Shown here piece after piece: positions 40,988 through 49,964 of a stretch of 64,000 nt of DNA. Origin of the DNA: Cordilura impudica. Taxonomy: Eukaryota; Arthropoda; Insecta; Diptera; Scathophagidae. Both the position numbers and the translations under genes were made by a program. Location: the NCBI GenBank assembly GCA_963682025.1, contig OY821519.1:162606865-162670864 (forward strand). The letters are read 5' to 3'. Under the pieces are notes generated by a model. That model did not search any database. It was given only the letters and a program-made list of their open reading frames with translations, and was not told where the DNA came from. How positions within the stretch are numbered: the stretch's first letter is position 1; each line of letters opens with the position of its first letter.

Positions 40988-41240
40988 ACTAAAAAATTAA
41001 ATAAATTTTAGTTTCCCCCCACCAGTGGTAAGGAACTCTAAAATTTGTTTTTAGTGGATTTTGAACACGAAAGAAAGGAAAATAATAAATAAAAAAAAAA
41101 AAAAAAAATTTTTTTTTGTTGTTGAATTAAAAGTAAAGTCGGTCGCGCCGTGCATATATAAAAAAAAAAAAAAAAAAGAGGGTAAAGTAATTTTTTGCAT
41201 TAATTTTTATTTACATTCTTTTTTATATTAAATTTACGAA

Positions 41241-44200
41241 ATGGCCGCGATTCAAGTTATTAAGGATCAGGAAACGTTAGGGAACGACATAGCGGCCTGC
41301 TACAATTCGCTGAGCAAATTAGCTCAGAGTAATGTAGCGGGAAATGAATTGACAGAACAAGTCCGTGAGCTGAGGACATCATTGTATACATTGGTAGAGC
41401 AATTTGAAAAAAATGATAAGGAACTCCGACCGCCCTCAGCCACATTGGAGCACAATGCGTACTTCAAAACGGACTTTGTGGATAAAGTTAGGAGGGCGAT
41501 GACAAATTTTGAGAGTTTATACGGTAGTTTAAAAGAAAGACTACAAACGGAACAGAAAGCAGCGTCTTTAAAAGCTTCGACAAAAGTAGGAGGCAGTACA
41601 GGGGGTACGCAGGTGCAAAAGCCACCTCCAAGTGCACCTGCAGACACTTCGCTTTCATTTCCAAAACCTCTGCCATATGCGTCTAAAAAAGAACAAGAAC
41701 ACAATTTCCAAAATCATGGACTGATACGTCAGTTCCGATATGTTCTTGACGACTTTGAGGCAAAAATTGACAAATTTAAAAATAAGGAGGTCTCTGTAGA
41801 CATCCTTAAAGAAAAATATAAAATAACAGAACAAGTGTTCATGCAGTACATGGGACATTATCCGGACGATGAATTGACGGAGGTGTTTTATGCATTGAGG
41901 GATCGTTATCAGGGAATACCCGGCATAGAAAGCTATGCCAAGTCCCTTCCATTTCAATTACCCTCTATAGACATTCCGAAATTCAGCGGAAATGTTGTAG
42001 AATGGGATACATTTAGGGAGTTATTTGAAGAGTTGATAATTGATCAACCAATTTCAAATATCCAAAAAATGTGTATTTTAAAAACAAAAATAGTCGGAGA
42101 AGCAGCAAGGAAAATTTCTAAGCTGTCGGCTAAAGACGAAAATTTTGAGACTGCCTGGAGTATATTGAAAGATCATTACTCAAATAAAAGGGCAACAACC
42201 TCAATTTATTTCAAGTCTATAATAGACGCTCCTTTCGTAATTTATAATGAACGAAGTGTAAAAAACTTCATTGAGATTATAAATGAGAGCGTACAGGCTC
42301 TTGGAGCTATGAAAATGGAATACGAAGAAATGTACCAAGCATTTATGTGTTTCGTACTTCAGCGAAAATTGGATGAAAAATTAGGAATCCAATTTGAGCA
42401 GCATTTGGGGAAATCAAGAGATCTGCCAAAATTGGATGATCTGTTAGAATTCCTCAAACAAATGCATTATTCTTTGGAGGCAAGCCAACTGATCATGGGA
42501 AAGGACAAAGGGGTGGTAAATCCTTCGGGAAATGAACAAAAATCTTGGGAGGCAAGCCGAAATGTTGCAAATCCTTCAAGATATGGAGTTCAGTATGCTC
42601 AGGGGGCAGGTCAGAGGACAAATCCCTCAAAAAATGCTTTAAAAATAAAGTGCCCACTAAGTTGTGCAGCTGGACATCTCTTATATAGATGTTCCAAATT
42701 TAGAAGCCTCCCCATCAAAGAGAAATGGGATAAGGTAGTTGAACATAATGTGTGTTCCAAATGTCTCAACACTGGTCATACAAAAAAGGCATGTACCAGT
42801 AATTTTGTTTGCAGAACTTGCAATGGTGACCATCATTCTCTTCTTCATAGAGAGAAAATACCTCAAAAAACTGTTTTGGTAAACAGTGATGAGGATGAAG
42901 ATGTTATTTTATCCACAGCAATAGTAGAAGTTAAAAACGATAATAACAAATGGGTAAACTGCCGCGTCCTGCTGGATGGTGGATCGCAGGTTAATATTAT
43001 TTCTAAAGAATTTAGAAATAAATTAAAATTAAAAGGTCTTAAAATAAACAGACAATTTGAGGGATTAAATATGAAAAAATCATCAGCTCATGAAAAGGTT
43101 GGAATTATTATGAGGTCAAAAGCGACTGATTATAATACCTTTTTAAATGCGGTAGTCATGGATAAATTTGTGTCAAATGTACCAGGGATACAAATGATGG
43201 CTGGAAATTTTCCAGAAACCATTAAGTTAGCGGACCCTGGGTATAATATTCCAAATGGAGTAGATTTGCTTTTATCCAATCAATTTGTATTTGACCTTAT
43301 ATGCGATGGCAAAATACAGGATAAAAAGACGAATACAAAATTGCAAAACACTAAATTAGGGTGGGTTGCATATAGTATGACAAAAATAGATGGTTCCAAA
43401 CCAAAACCAAATATCATGCCCTTAAGAAAGTGGTGTGCCAATGATAAGACATTGTTAGAAGACGTTGACGAAGAAGATATGGAAGTAAACTTACAAATAG
43501 AATCAGAGGAACTGAATTCTGTTAAAGCACTTGGTAGTATCTGGAATCCAAATTCAGATGAATTAGGGCTTAAATGTAAATGGGTATCACAAGAAAAAAT
43601 CACTAAACGTACCATATTAGGTGAGGTTTCAAGACTGTTTGATCCACTTGGTTTAGTTGGACCGGTAATAGTTACTACCAAGATACTTTTGCAGGACTTG
43701 TGGAAGTTAAAAATAGATTGGGATGAAAAAGTTCCTGAAGAAACCAGTTCCAAATGGAAGTTGATTAAGGAAAATTTTTATCACCTAGATGAATTAAAAG
43801 TACCTAGACATATAATCTGTGTCAAACCAGCGCAAGTGGAGTTACATGGGTTCTGTGATGCGTCTATGAAAGCATATGGTGCAGCGATATATATTAGGTC
43901 AGTTGATAGCTTTGGGAAGGTGTTTACCCAATTAGCAGCATCAAAATCAAGGGTTGCTCCAACTAAAACAATTACACTGCCAAGATTAGAACTTTGTGCA
44001 GGTGTATTATTAGTAGACCTAATGAAAGTCGTTATTAAAAGTTTAAAGATGAAGTTAGACGATATAGTGTATTATACAGATTCTTCTATAGTTTTAAGCT
44101 GGATTAAATTAGAACCAGCTCGTTTGCATATATTCGTGTCGAATAGAGTAAGCGCAATTCAGTCAAATAGTGACGTCTCGCAATGGAGACATGTTAAATC

Positions 44201-44696
44201 GGAAGAAAATCCTGCTGACCTAATATCAAGAGGATTGTTAGGTAAAGAAATCCTCAATAATAGTTTCTGGTTTGAAGGTCCTAAATTTCTAGAACAAATA
44301 GATTACCAAGAACCGGAAATGGATTTAACAAGTGAAAAAATACCTGAGCTAAAGAAAAGTAAAGTTATGTTAGCAGTTCAGAAAAATAATTGGATGTATG
44401 GTAAAATTAACCATAAAAATAATTTCAATTTTTTACAAAATGTTATTGCTTACATTATTAAATTTATCAATAATGCTAGGAAGGGCACTAGAAAATCTTT
44501 TATAACATATAGGAAGAAGGCCTTGGTATTGATAATTAAAGAAATTCAAAAGGATAATTTTTATGATGAAATAAAAGTACTAAAGTCGCAGAAGATTTTA
44601 AGTAAATCATCTCAATTATCAAATTTATGTCCAATACTAGATGAGAACAATATCATTCGTGTAGGGGGTAGGTTGCAAAATAGCAGCTTGCCGTAG
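41241..44696 (+). CDS. BEL/Pao gag-protease-RNase H polyprotein lacking the RT core
   Basis: 1,151 codons from ATG 41241 to TAG 44694-44696. The gag has a DUF1759-like capsid region (about residues 225-380, IDIPKFSGNVVEWDTFRELF). Cys/His knuckles lie at about 470-536 (CPLSCAAGHLLYRC, CSKCLNTGHTKKAC, CRTCNGDHH). The aspartic protease is at about 576 (LLDGGSQVNIIS). At about residue 725, KPKPNI passes directly to MPLRKWCAND. In BEL/Pao proteins the RT fingers and palm with the YVDD motif normally lie between these blocks. That region (some hundreds of residues) is absent while the frame is kept. RNase H-like sequence follows (HGFCDASMKAYGAAIY about 870, YYTDSSIVLSWI about 950). The TAG sits in phase with the integrase frame downstream. 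Gag would form particles and the protease would process them. Reverse transcription cannot be supplied by this copy. Confidence 0.9.
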   Translation: MAAIQVIKDQETLGNDIAACYNSLSKLAQSNVAGNELTEQVRELRTSLYTLVEQFEKNDKELRPPSATLEHNAYFKTDFVDKVRRAMTNFESLYGSLKERLQTEQKAASLKASTKVGGSTGGTQVQKPPPSAPADTSLSFPKPLPYASKKEQEHNFQNHGLIRQFRYVLDDFEAKIDKFKNKEVSVDILKEKYKITEQVFMQYMGHYPDDELTEVFYALRDRYQGIPGIESYAKSLPFQLPSIDIPKFSGNVVEWDTFRELFEELIIDQPISNIQKMCILKTKIVGEAARKISKLSAKDENFETAWSILKDHYSNKRATTSIYFKSIIDAPFVIYNERSVKNFIEIINESVQALGAMKMEYEEMYQAFMCFVLQRKLDEKLGIQFEQHLGKSRDLPKLDDLLEFLKQMHYSLEASQLIMGKDKGVVNPSGNEQKSWEASRNVANPSRYGVQYAQGAGQRTNPSKNALKIKCPLSCAAGHLLYRCSKFRSLPIKEKWDKVVEHNVCSKCLNTGHTKKACTSNFVCRTCNGDHHSLLHREKIPQKTVLVNSDEDEDVILSTAIVEVKNDNNKWVNCRVLLDGGSQVNIISKEFRNKLKLKGLKINRQFEGLNMKKSSAHEKVGIIMRSKATDYNTFLNAVVMDKFVSNVPGIQMMAGNFPETIKLADPGYNIPNGVDLLLSNQFVFDLICDGKIQDKKTNTKLQNTKLGWVAYSMTKIDGSKPKPNIMPLRKWCANDKTLLEDVDEEDMEVNLQIESEELNSVKALGSIWNPNSDELGLKCKWVSQEKITKRTILGEVSRLFDPLGLVGPVIVTTKILLQDLWKLKIDWDEKVPEETSSKWKLIKENFYHLDELKVPRHIICVKPAQVELHGFCDASMKAYGAAIYIRSVDSFGKVFTQLAASKSRVAPTKTITLPRLELCAGVLLVDLMKVVIKSLKMKLDDIVYYTDSSIVLSWIKLEPARLHIFVSNRVSAIQSNSDVSQWRHVKSEENPADLISRGLLGKEILNNSFWFEGPKFLEQIDYQEPEMDLTSEKIPELKKSKVMLAVQKNNWMYGKINHKNNFNFLQNVIAYIIKFINNARKGTRKSFITYRKKALVLIIKEIQKDNFYDEIKVLKSQKILSKSSQLSNLCPILDENNIIRVGGRLQNSSLP

Positions 44697-45341
44697 GAGG
44701 CTAGACACCCCATGCTTTTGCCTTACAATGATAAAATCGTAGAATTGTTAATAGAATATTTACATGTTCAACATTTGCATGTAGGTCCACAAGGATTATT
44801 GGCAATTGTCAGACAACAATTTTGGCCATTACGTGGACGACAATTAGTTAAAAAGATTGTAAATAGGTGTTATAAGTGCTTTAGAGTAGAACCAACAAAA
44901 TTGCACCAATTAATGGGAAATTTACCAGAAGATCGTGTAATTAGAACAAGGCCATTTCTTAATGTGGGAATTGATTTTCTTGGTCCAATAACAATTCATT
45001 ATAAGGTTAGAGGAAAAAAGACAGATAAGTCATATGTATGCATATTTGTCTGCTTTACTACTAAAGCTGCCCATTTAGAAGTTGTATCAGACTTAACTTC
45101 AGCAGCCTTTATAGGGGCTTTAAAAAGGTTTGTAGCCAGAAGAGGTTGTCCATTGAAAATTTATTCTGATAATGGTACTAACTTTGTAGGAGCAGCAAAC
45201 AGCCTTAATGAAATTTTTCATTTGTTTGCCAGTGAGCAGCATAAGGCCAATGTAAACGATTTTTGTACTTCACGTAATATCGAATGGTTGAATATACCAG
45301 CCAGATCACCACATGTGGGGGATTATGGGAAGCTTGCGTGA
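44697..45341 (+). pseudogene. BEL/Pao integrase, N-terminal part and catalytic core, stop and frameshift
   Basis: In phase with the upstream polyprotein after one TAG. It reads ARHPMLLPYNDKIVELL, then a zinc-binding region (HVQHLHVGPQG, CYKCFR). The catalytic core has Asp in VGIDFLGPI and Asp in IYSDNGTNFVG. Just before the Glu segment (SPHVGG) a one-base change near 45317 moves the frame, and the Glu (LWEACVKS) is read in the next frame. The protein would insert the cDNA. The frameshift makes a single polypeptide impossible unless recoded. Confidence 0.85.
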
Positions 45342-47713
45342 AATCTGTTAAAAAGCATTTTTACAAAGTAACGGAAGGAATAATGACGTACGAAGAGTTG
45401 TACACACTGATGACACAGATAGAGTCCGTTTTAAATTCTCGTCCGCTCACTCCATTGTCGGACGATCCTAATGATTTTAAAGTTTTAACGCCAGGAAATT
45501 TTTTAATTGGGGAATCATTTTCGACATTTATTGACTCTACAAGCAATAAATGTTATCTTGGGATGCGTGAACATTGGAAAGCCGTGCAAATAAATATGGA
45601 GGAATTCTGGAGGAGGTGGTCTTCAGAATATTTATCCGAACTGCAAAAAAGGTACAAATGGAATAAACCATGTACGAATATAGAAATAGGAACCCTTGTC
45701 CTCCTAAAAGATGAAAACAGTCCTCCAATGAGCTGGAGGCGGGGGAGGGTCATCCGCACCATAATGGGTTCGGATTGGTTATGTAGAATGGTGGACGTAA
45801 GGACCAGCAATGGGGAAACCAAAAGGTCAGTCCACAATGTTTGTCCTTTTCCTACCGAAGAAAATGAAGAAGTACTGGACACATCATCCAGTGAAGTAAA
45901 TTCTACAAAGAGAAATAATCCATCTTCAAAGACAAAGAAAAGAATGGACTTTCCATCTTTAAATAATGAAAATTTAAATAATAAAAATATAAATAAAAAT
46001 CACCCAAGAAGTGATAATTCAAAAAGAATTAAAAATAAGAATATGTTAGCGGTATTATTAACACTACTAACGATTATAAGTCCTGTTAGATCACAGTTTA
46101 ATGTAAGTAGGTTTGAGAACAAGGCAGGGATATTCTTCGACAAGGTAGCAACGGTAGGGTTAACCAGAACATCGTGGAACATAGCAGTACATATAAATAT
46201 CAGCGAATATGTGGCATCGATGAAGTCCCTTGATGCAGCAATGCTGTCACTTTCCAATCTGAAAAGAAAAGAAGCCATATATCTGTCGTCATCTTATCAA
46301 AATTTATTAACGATTTATGAGAGGATTTTGAACAAAAATGATATGATAATGTCTTCAAACCCAAAAAGACAGAAAAGATCACTTCTGCCATTTATTGGAG
46401 GCGTGTACCATTCGTTATTTGGACTAATGGATGAAGAGCACGCGGAACAAGTGTCGCAAAAGATAAAGCAGAATACCAATAATAATGAATATTTGCTCAA
46501 TATTGTCCGAAATATGTCATCAATACAAGATATGACAATGGACATAATAAAAAATCAAAACAAAGCTATTTTTAAAAATATTCAGACACTTAGTGGCGCT
46601 ATCCAAACACTTGAAGCGGAAATGCACGAAACAAAAGATGAAGCTGATAGTATCAAGGCGATATCAAATATTCTAATGTCGCTGGATATATTTGAGAAAA
46701 TACAAGATGACATCATTGGAGCCGTTTTCAACGCGAAGGGAAATTTCCTTAATGGTATACTACCCTTAAAAAAGTTCAGAAATCAAATTGAACTCATCAA
46801 GGCAAACATAAACAAAAATTTGAGATTGCCAACGGAAGAACCGGTCGAATTGGCTAAGGTAGCTAAAGTATCGACTCGGACGACATCAGAATTTGTGCTT
46901 TTCAATATTCAAATTCCCTTAATAAATAATGAAGTATTTTACGCATATGAAATCTACACATACCCCACAATACATGACGGGTTCTCGATTAGCATTCATA
47001 CCAGCAGCAGATATTTCCTTATAGATGAAAGAAGAACATTGTACTACGTTTTGAACGGTGATAATTTTGAGCATTGCCAGAAGATGAGGGATCTCACACT
47101 ATGTCATCAAGTCCACCCTCTATTCAACACCAGATCTACAAATAACTGCGAAATTCAATTGTTTCTGAAATCAAGAAAAATTCCAGATAGCTGTGACATA
47201 CAAATTAAAAAGGACTACAACTACTGGCGACAAACACATGCATCTAATACATGGATATTCGCGGTGTACGAAGATACTTCAGCAGAAGTAACGTGCAATG
47301 GAAGGACGCAACATCTTACTGTGAGTAGTTCTGGAATCTTTACTATGCAATCGGAATGTCGTTTGGAAGCAGCTGATATACAATTGTGGGCGTACGACGC
47401 TTATACATCCCAAGCTAGTTATGTGTTTCCATCCATAAATATATCCAAGTTTATTCCTTCCATAACACATCTCAAATTAAAAAGTGAAATGGAGATGTAT
47501 AAAATCCCAGATATACCACCATCAACAAAAATATTTGGTTTTCCACTTCCTGCTGAACTTGACATCCATCACCTCACTCATTATGGAATGAGTATGACCA
47601 CTTGGGTCGTCATCATCTTCATCCTAAGTGCCTTATTTTGGATCTTCAGAAGAACGTGTAAAATGTCATCTAGATACCTGCCTGCTGCCGTTGCGCTACC
47701 TCGTTTAGTTTAG
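45284..47713 (+). CDS. Integrase C-terminal part fused to an env-like glycoprotein (809 codons)
   Basis: Residues 1-200 hold the integrase Glu segment (GGLWEACVKSVKKHF) and a DUF5641-like tail (WKAVQINMEEFWRRW, SPPMSWRRGRVIRTI). After an N/K-rich linker, about residue 253 starts a signal-peptide-like stretch (MLAVLLTLLTIISPVRS). A furin-type site KRQKR is at about 363, followed by a hydrophobic Gly/Phe-rich segment. A transmembrane helix at about 772-788 (TWVVIIFILSALFWIF) precedes a short basic tail. This is the layout of baculovirus F-like env proteins of insect retroelements. The Drosophila roo element also carries gag-pol-env in one frame. Cys residues cluster in the ectodomain. The frame is open through env although pol is damaged upstream. 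Whether env is made as a fusion, by proteolysis or by splicing is not visible. Confidence 0.82.
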   Translation: MVEYTSQITTCGGLWEACVKSVKKHFYKVTEGIMTYEELYTLMTQIESVLNSRPLTPLSDDPNDFKVLTPGNFLIGESFSTFIDSTSNKCYLGMREHWKAVQINMEEFWRRWSSEYLSELQKRYKWNKPCTNIEIGTLVLLKDENSPPMSWRRGRVIRTIMGSDWLCRMVDVRTSNGETKRSVHNVCPFPTEENEEVLDTSSSEVNSTKRNNPSSKTKKRMDFPSLNNENLNNKNINKNHPRSDNSKRIKNKNMLAVLLTLLTIISPVRSQFNVSRFENKAGIFFDKVATVGLTRTSWNIAVHINISEYVASMKSLDAAMLSLSNLKRKEAIYLSSSYQNLLTIYERILNKNDMIMSSNPKRQKRSLLPFIGGVYHSLFGLMDEEHAEQVSQKIKQNTNNNEYLLNIVRNMSSIQDMTMDIIKNQNKAIFKNIQTLSGAIQTLEAEMHETKDEADSIKAISNILMSLDIFEKIQDDIIGAVFNAKGNFLNGILPLKKFRNQIELIKANINKNLRLPTEEPVELAKVAKVSTRTTSEFVLFNIQIPLINNEVFYAYEIYTYPTIHDGFSISIHTSSRYFLIDERRTLYYVLNGDNFEHCQKMRDLTLCHQVHPLFNTRSTNNCEIQLFLKSRKIPDSCDIQIKKDYNYWRQTHASNTWIFAVYEDTSAEVTCNGRTQHLTVSSSGIFTMQSECRLEAADIQLWAYDAYTSQASYVFPSINISKFIPSITHLKLKSEMEMYKIPDIPPSTKIFGFPLPAELDIHHLTHYGMSMTTWVVIIFILSALFWIFRRTCKMSSRYLPAAVALPRLV

Positions 47714-47788
47714 GGTAGCATTAAATAAGTAATTTGATTCTGTTTTTCTTTGTTTTTGAAAGATTAGAATCTTTCAAGGCCGGCAGAA

Positions 47789-48288
47789 TGTTCAAGCTAG
47801 AACATAAGAATTTTGATTTAAAAAAGAATACACAATTACATAACCTTGAAGTTTTAACATGTAAAGTAAAGTAATAAATTTGGGTTTTTACTGTACCAGT
47901 TTTTATGTATTAGAATAAAGATAAGAACAATGCATTGGTATTCTTGACGAATGCATTTTTTGTGTGTTGATCAGGTAACGACCCGTGGTTTGATTTTATT
48001 TGTTTGCTTTACAGCTACACATATTGCCGTGTAGCATACATAATATGAGATAAGATTCCTGCTTAGAATTAAAAATAGTTTTATAAGTTGTAATCTTTTA
48101 TGTAAATACATTTCCCACATGGGTTGGTTTCATGTGGAAAACGTATGTTTAATAGTTTTTAAAGTATTTAGGAAATTATATATAAGTAGGGAAAAATTGT
48201 AAATAAAGATCTGTTCAATTTGAAAACGCTCAAACGATTGTGTCGTCTAATTCATTTTATATTCGCTCTCGCTAGCTAGTCGAAAACA
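47789..48288 (+). repeat. 3' LTR of the BEL/Pao element (500 bp, full-length)
   Basis: Starts TGTTCAAGCTAGAACATAAG after AAGGCCGGCAGAA (the priming tract side) and ends AGTCGAAAACA before GAAAG. It keeps the ~105-bp block missing from the 5' LTR. TATATAAG at about 48179 and AATAAA near 48203 are conserved. Confidence 0.92.
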
Positions 48289-49007
48289 GAAAGTGTATGT
48301 GCCGATGCACTTCAACATCAAGTACTATAATTCGGTGGTCGTCGGTAGTGCATTATTTTACAAATTCATTCGTTGGACACGATATTTGGATACAAATCTA
48401 CGCGGAGTTGTGAATAATGTCATTAAAGATAATTCATATTACGCACATTCCGAAAATATTTTGTTAGCGATGTTATTTGATGATAAAAAAGAGACACGAA
48501 ACAAATCAAGAAAATTGTACACTACCGAAGAAATTTGTACGACCCAGCACATCTTACAGTTTATCAAAAACCTTTGATAAACTTCAATTGTACAGATTAT
48601 ACGAATATGATTGATGTAAATAAAGATGATGTCTTATTCGAACCACCGTTTACGTATACCATTCCGTATGATCATTTGGAACAATATTTAGAATACGATG
48701 ATCCACCATTGCCTGAACCAAGAATTCCGGTACATATACAAGCAACGGACAGACATGTTCAATTGCTGGCTAGCGTCTCTAAACGTGTTTTAGAAAAAAA
48801 TCGACACAGGGTTATGGCAGTTACATCAGAAAGCCGTGCAAAATACCTCAGACTTGAAAGCAAGAAAGACTTTCAAAAATAACTTATTTCGCTTTTCTTC
48901 CACTAAATAATTTTTTTTTTTTAACATGTTCTTATTTTTTAAATAAAGATCAATTTTGATGAAAAACAGACGAAAATAGACGAAAAATAGTTAAAATATG
49001 CATGAGG

Positions 49008-49024
49008 CGCCCTCTGGCGGTGGT
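49008..49024 (-). promoter_or_regulatory. CTCF-like motif in the right TIR
   Basis: CGCCCTCTGGCGGTGGT on plus is the exact complement of the left-TIR motif, so the element carries two convergent CTCF-like sites. Binding is not shown by sequence alone. Confidence 0.45.
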
Positions 49025-49270
49025 CGTAGGTAAAAATAAAGATGAGAAATGAATTTCTCGACCCCAAAAACCCCCCCCATATACACATAAAAAAGATAAT
49101 ATAACGATGAATAAAAAATCGAATTTTGAATCAAAATGATGTTATAGGGAAAAAATCATTTTTTGAAAAGTGGGAGACTCGAAAATCGAGATAGACCTAT
49201 GGTTTCTTCACCAAAGTTGCTTAGAATTGTCCATAGAATCATCAACAAAAAATTTGGCCCGCCCTTATAT

Positions 49271-49960
49271 ATATATATAAGTTAAGGTATGTCTCACATA
49301 CTGTGAAAGACATACCAACAATTATGGTAAACAAGTCCGTCCGCCAATTAAATCATCTAAAATGGTATCATTCATTTACTTTTTATTTTTATGTGCAAAG
49401 AAAACAAATATGTTACCACGCAGCTTGACGAATATTTTATTTCGAAATTTATTTTATGAATGTTTTGCCCGCATCAAATTACTCTCAACGGGCACGAGTA
49501 TGTTGCAATATCACATTGCATTGTTTTACATTTATTTTTATGTCGCAATATCAGATTGTATTCCCAGGCATTTTTTATTTATTATTTTTCTGGCACCAAT
49601 TACGGCCATTCACACTTTTATTTGTTTTGGGTGTCAGTTTCACAAAACATTTCCTCAAACCGCTGCATTTTATTTAATTATCTTGTCCCCTAATTCTGCA
49701 ACGTAAACAGTCCTCAAGTCAGTGCACTTGAAACTTTCACGATTTATGATTGTGAAACTAAGGCACTTGACTTGAATTTATGTCAACCATATGTTTTGAT
49801 TGAGTTGCGTTTTTTATGGTTTTCAGGTTTGGCTTGCTTTGGAATTTTTTCGGTGGTGTTTCTCTGTCGCTGAGGATTTGACTTTTCTTTATATTGATTA
49901 CTATTAAGTAAAATAGAGTTAGTTAGTTAGCGTCAGAACTCAGACCTACATAGTAGGTAA
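49271..49960 (-). repeat. Bracket repeat R1, copy c (right arm, inverted)
   Basis: On the minus strand it reads ACCTACTATGTAGGTCTGAG, then CATAAATCGTGAAAGTTTCA, AGTGCACTGACTTGAGGACT and GCCCGTTGAGAGTAATTTGA. It ends ATACCTTAACTTATAT directly at the right end of the long-TIR transposon. Small plus-strand frames here (49362-49706) are incidental. Confidence 0.72.
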
Positions 49961-49964
49961 AGAA

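Larger units (their letters stand above)
40591..48288 (+). mobile_element. BEL/Pao LTR retrotransposon, roo-like, with env-like region
   Basis: Inserted in the long-TIR transposon gene with the 5-bp duplication GAAAG (40586-40590 and 48289-48293). Both LTRs start TGTTCAAGCT and end in ACA. Order: 5' LTR, primer site, gag-protease-(RT core missing)-RNase H, integrase, env-like, 3' LTR. Total 7.7 kb. The coding path is broken by one stop, one frameshift and a large in-frame loss, so it is not autonomous. Confidence 0.93.
38934..48882 (+). pseudogene. Uncharacterised transposase-like protein of the long-TIR element, split by the BEL insertion
   Basis: Segments run 38934-39240, 39245-40267, an 89-nt intron (40268-40356, GTATGT...TTTCAG), 40357-40590, then after BEL 48294-48882. 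Landmarks are LPTNQDILRCF, then FVPHVTDKLIKIWSQLNVEI and a Cys pair segment KCQCDLKAALCSCGLIPD. Next come ATSLMQDIDVKNAHGNPIIM, AFSFDGRKYDALTMEKID, ICCDGEPTNTGVRNG and LHWFVCLLHFNELPFRHLF. The tail after BEL has VPMHFNIKYYNSV, SYYAHSENILLAMLFDD and ATDRHVQLLASVS. I recognise the same order in multicopy, uncharacterised arthropod proteins. The CCDGEPTNTG and LHWFVCLLHFNE blocks resemble an RNase-H-fold Asp and His region of hAT-like transposases (inference). Lesions are a T-run frameshift near 39100, a TAG at about 39236-39238 where copy A has Leu, a shift near 40530, a shift near 48540, and the BEL insertion. Confidence 0.72.
38273..49264 (+). mobile_element. Long-TIR DNA transposon, copy B, complete ends, split by BEL
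   Basis: TIRs of about 311 bp (38273-38583) and 314 bp (48951-49264) start GGGCGGGCC and are reverse complements with moderate divergence near the tips. TTA occurs on both sides (38270-38272 and 49265-49267). Without the 7.7-kb BEL element and its 5-bp duplication the element is about 3.29 kb with one gene. TIRs this long and a 3-bp TTA duplication with a transposase that is not the Harbinger DDE type do not fit any superfamily I can name with confidence. Confidence 0.85.

Noticed and set aside
49362..49706. Hydrophobic plus frames in the right bracket repeat
   Set aside because: Three overlapping frames in the same DNA, which is the inverse of a non-coding repeat elsewhere in the window.
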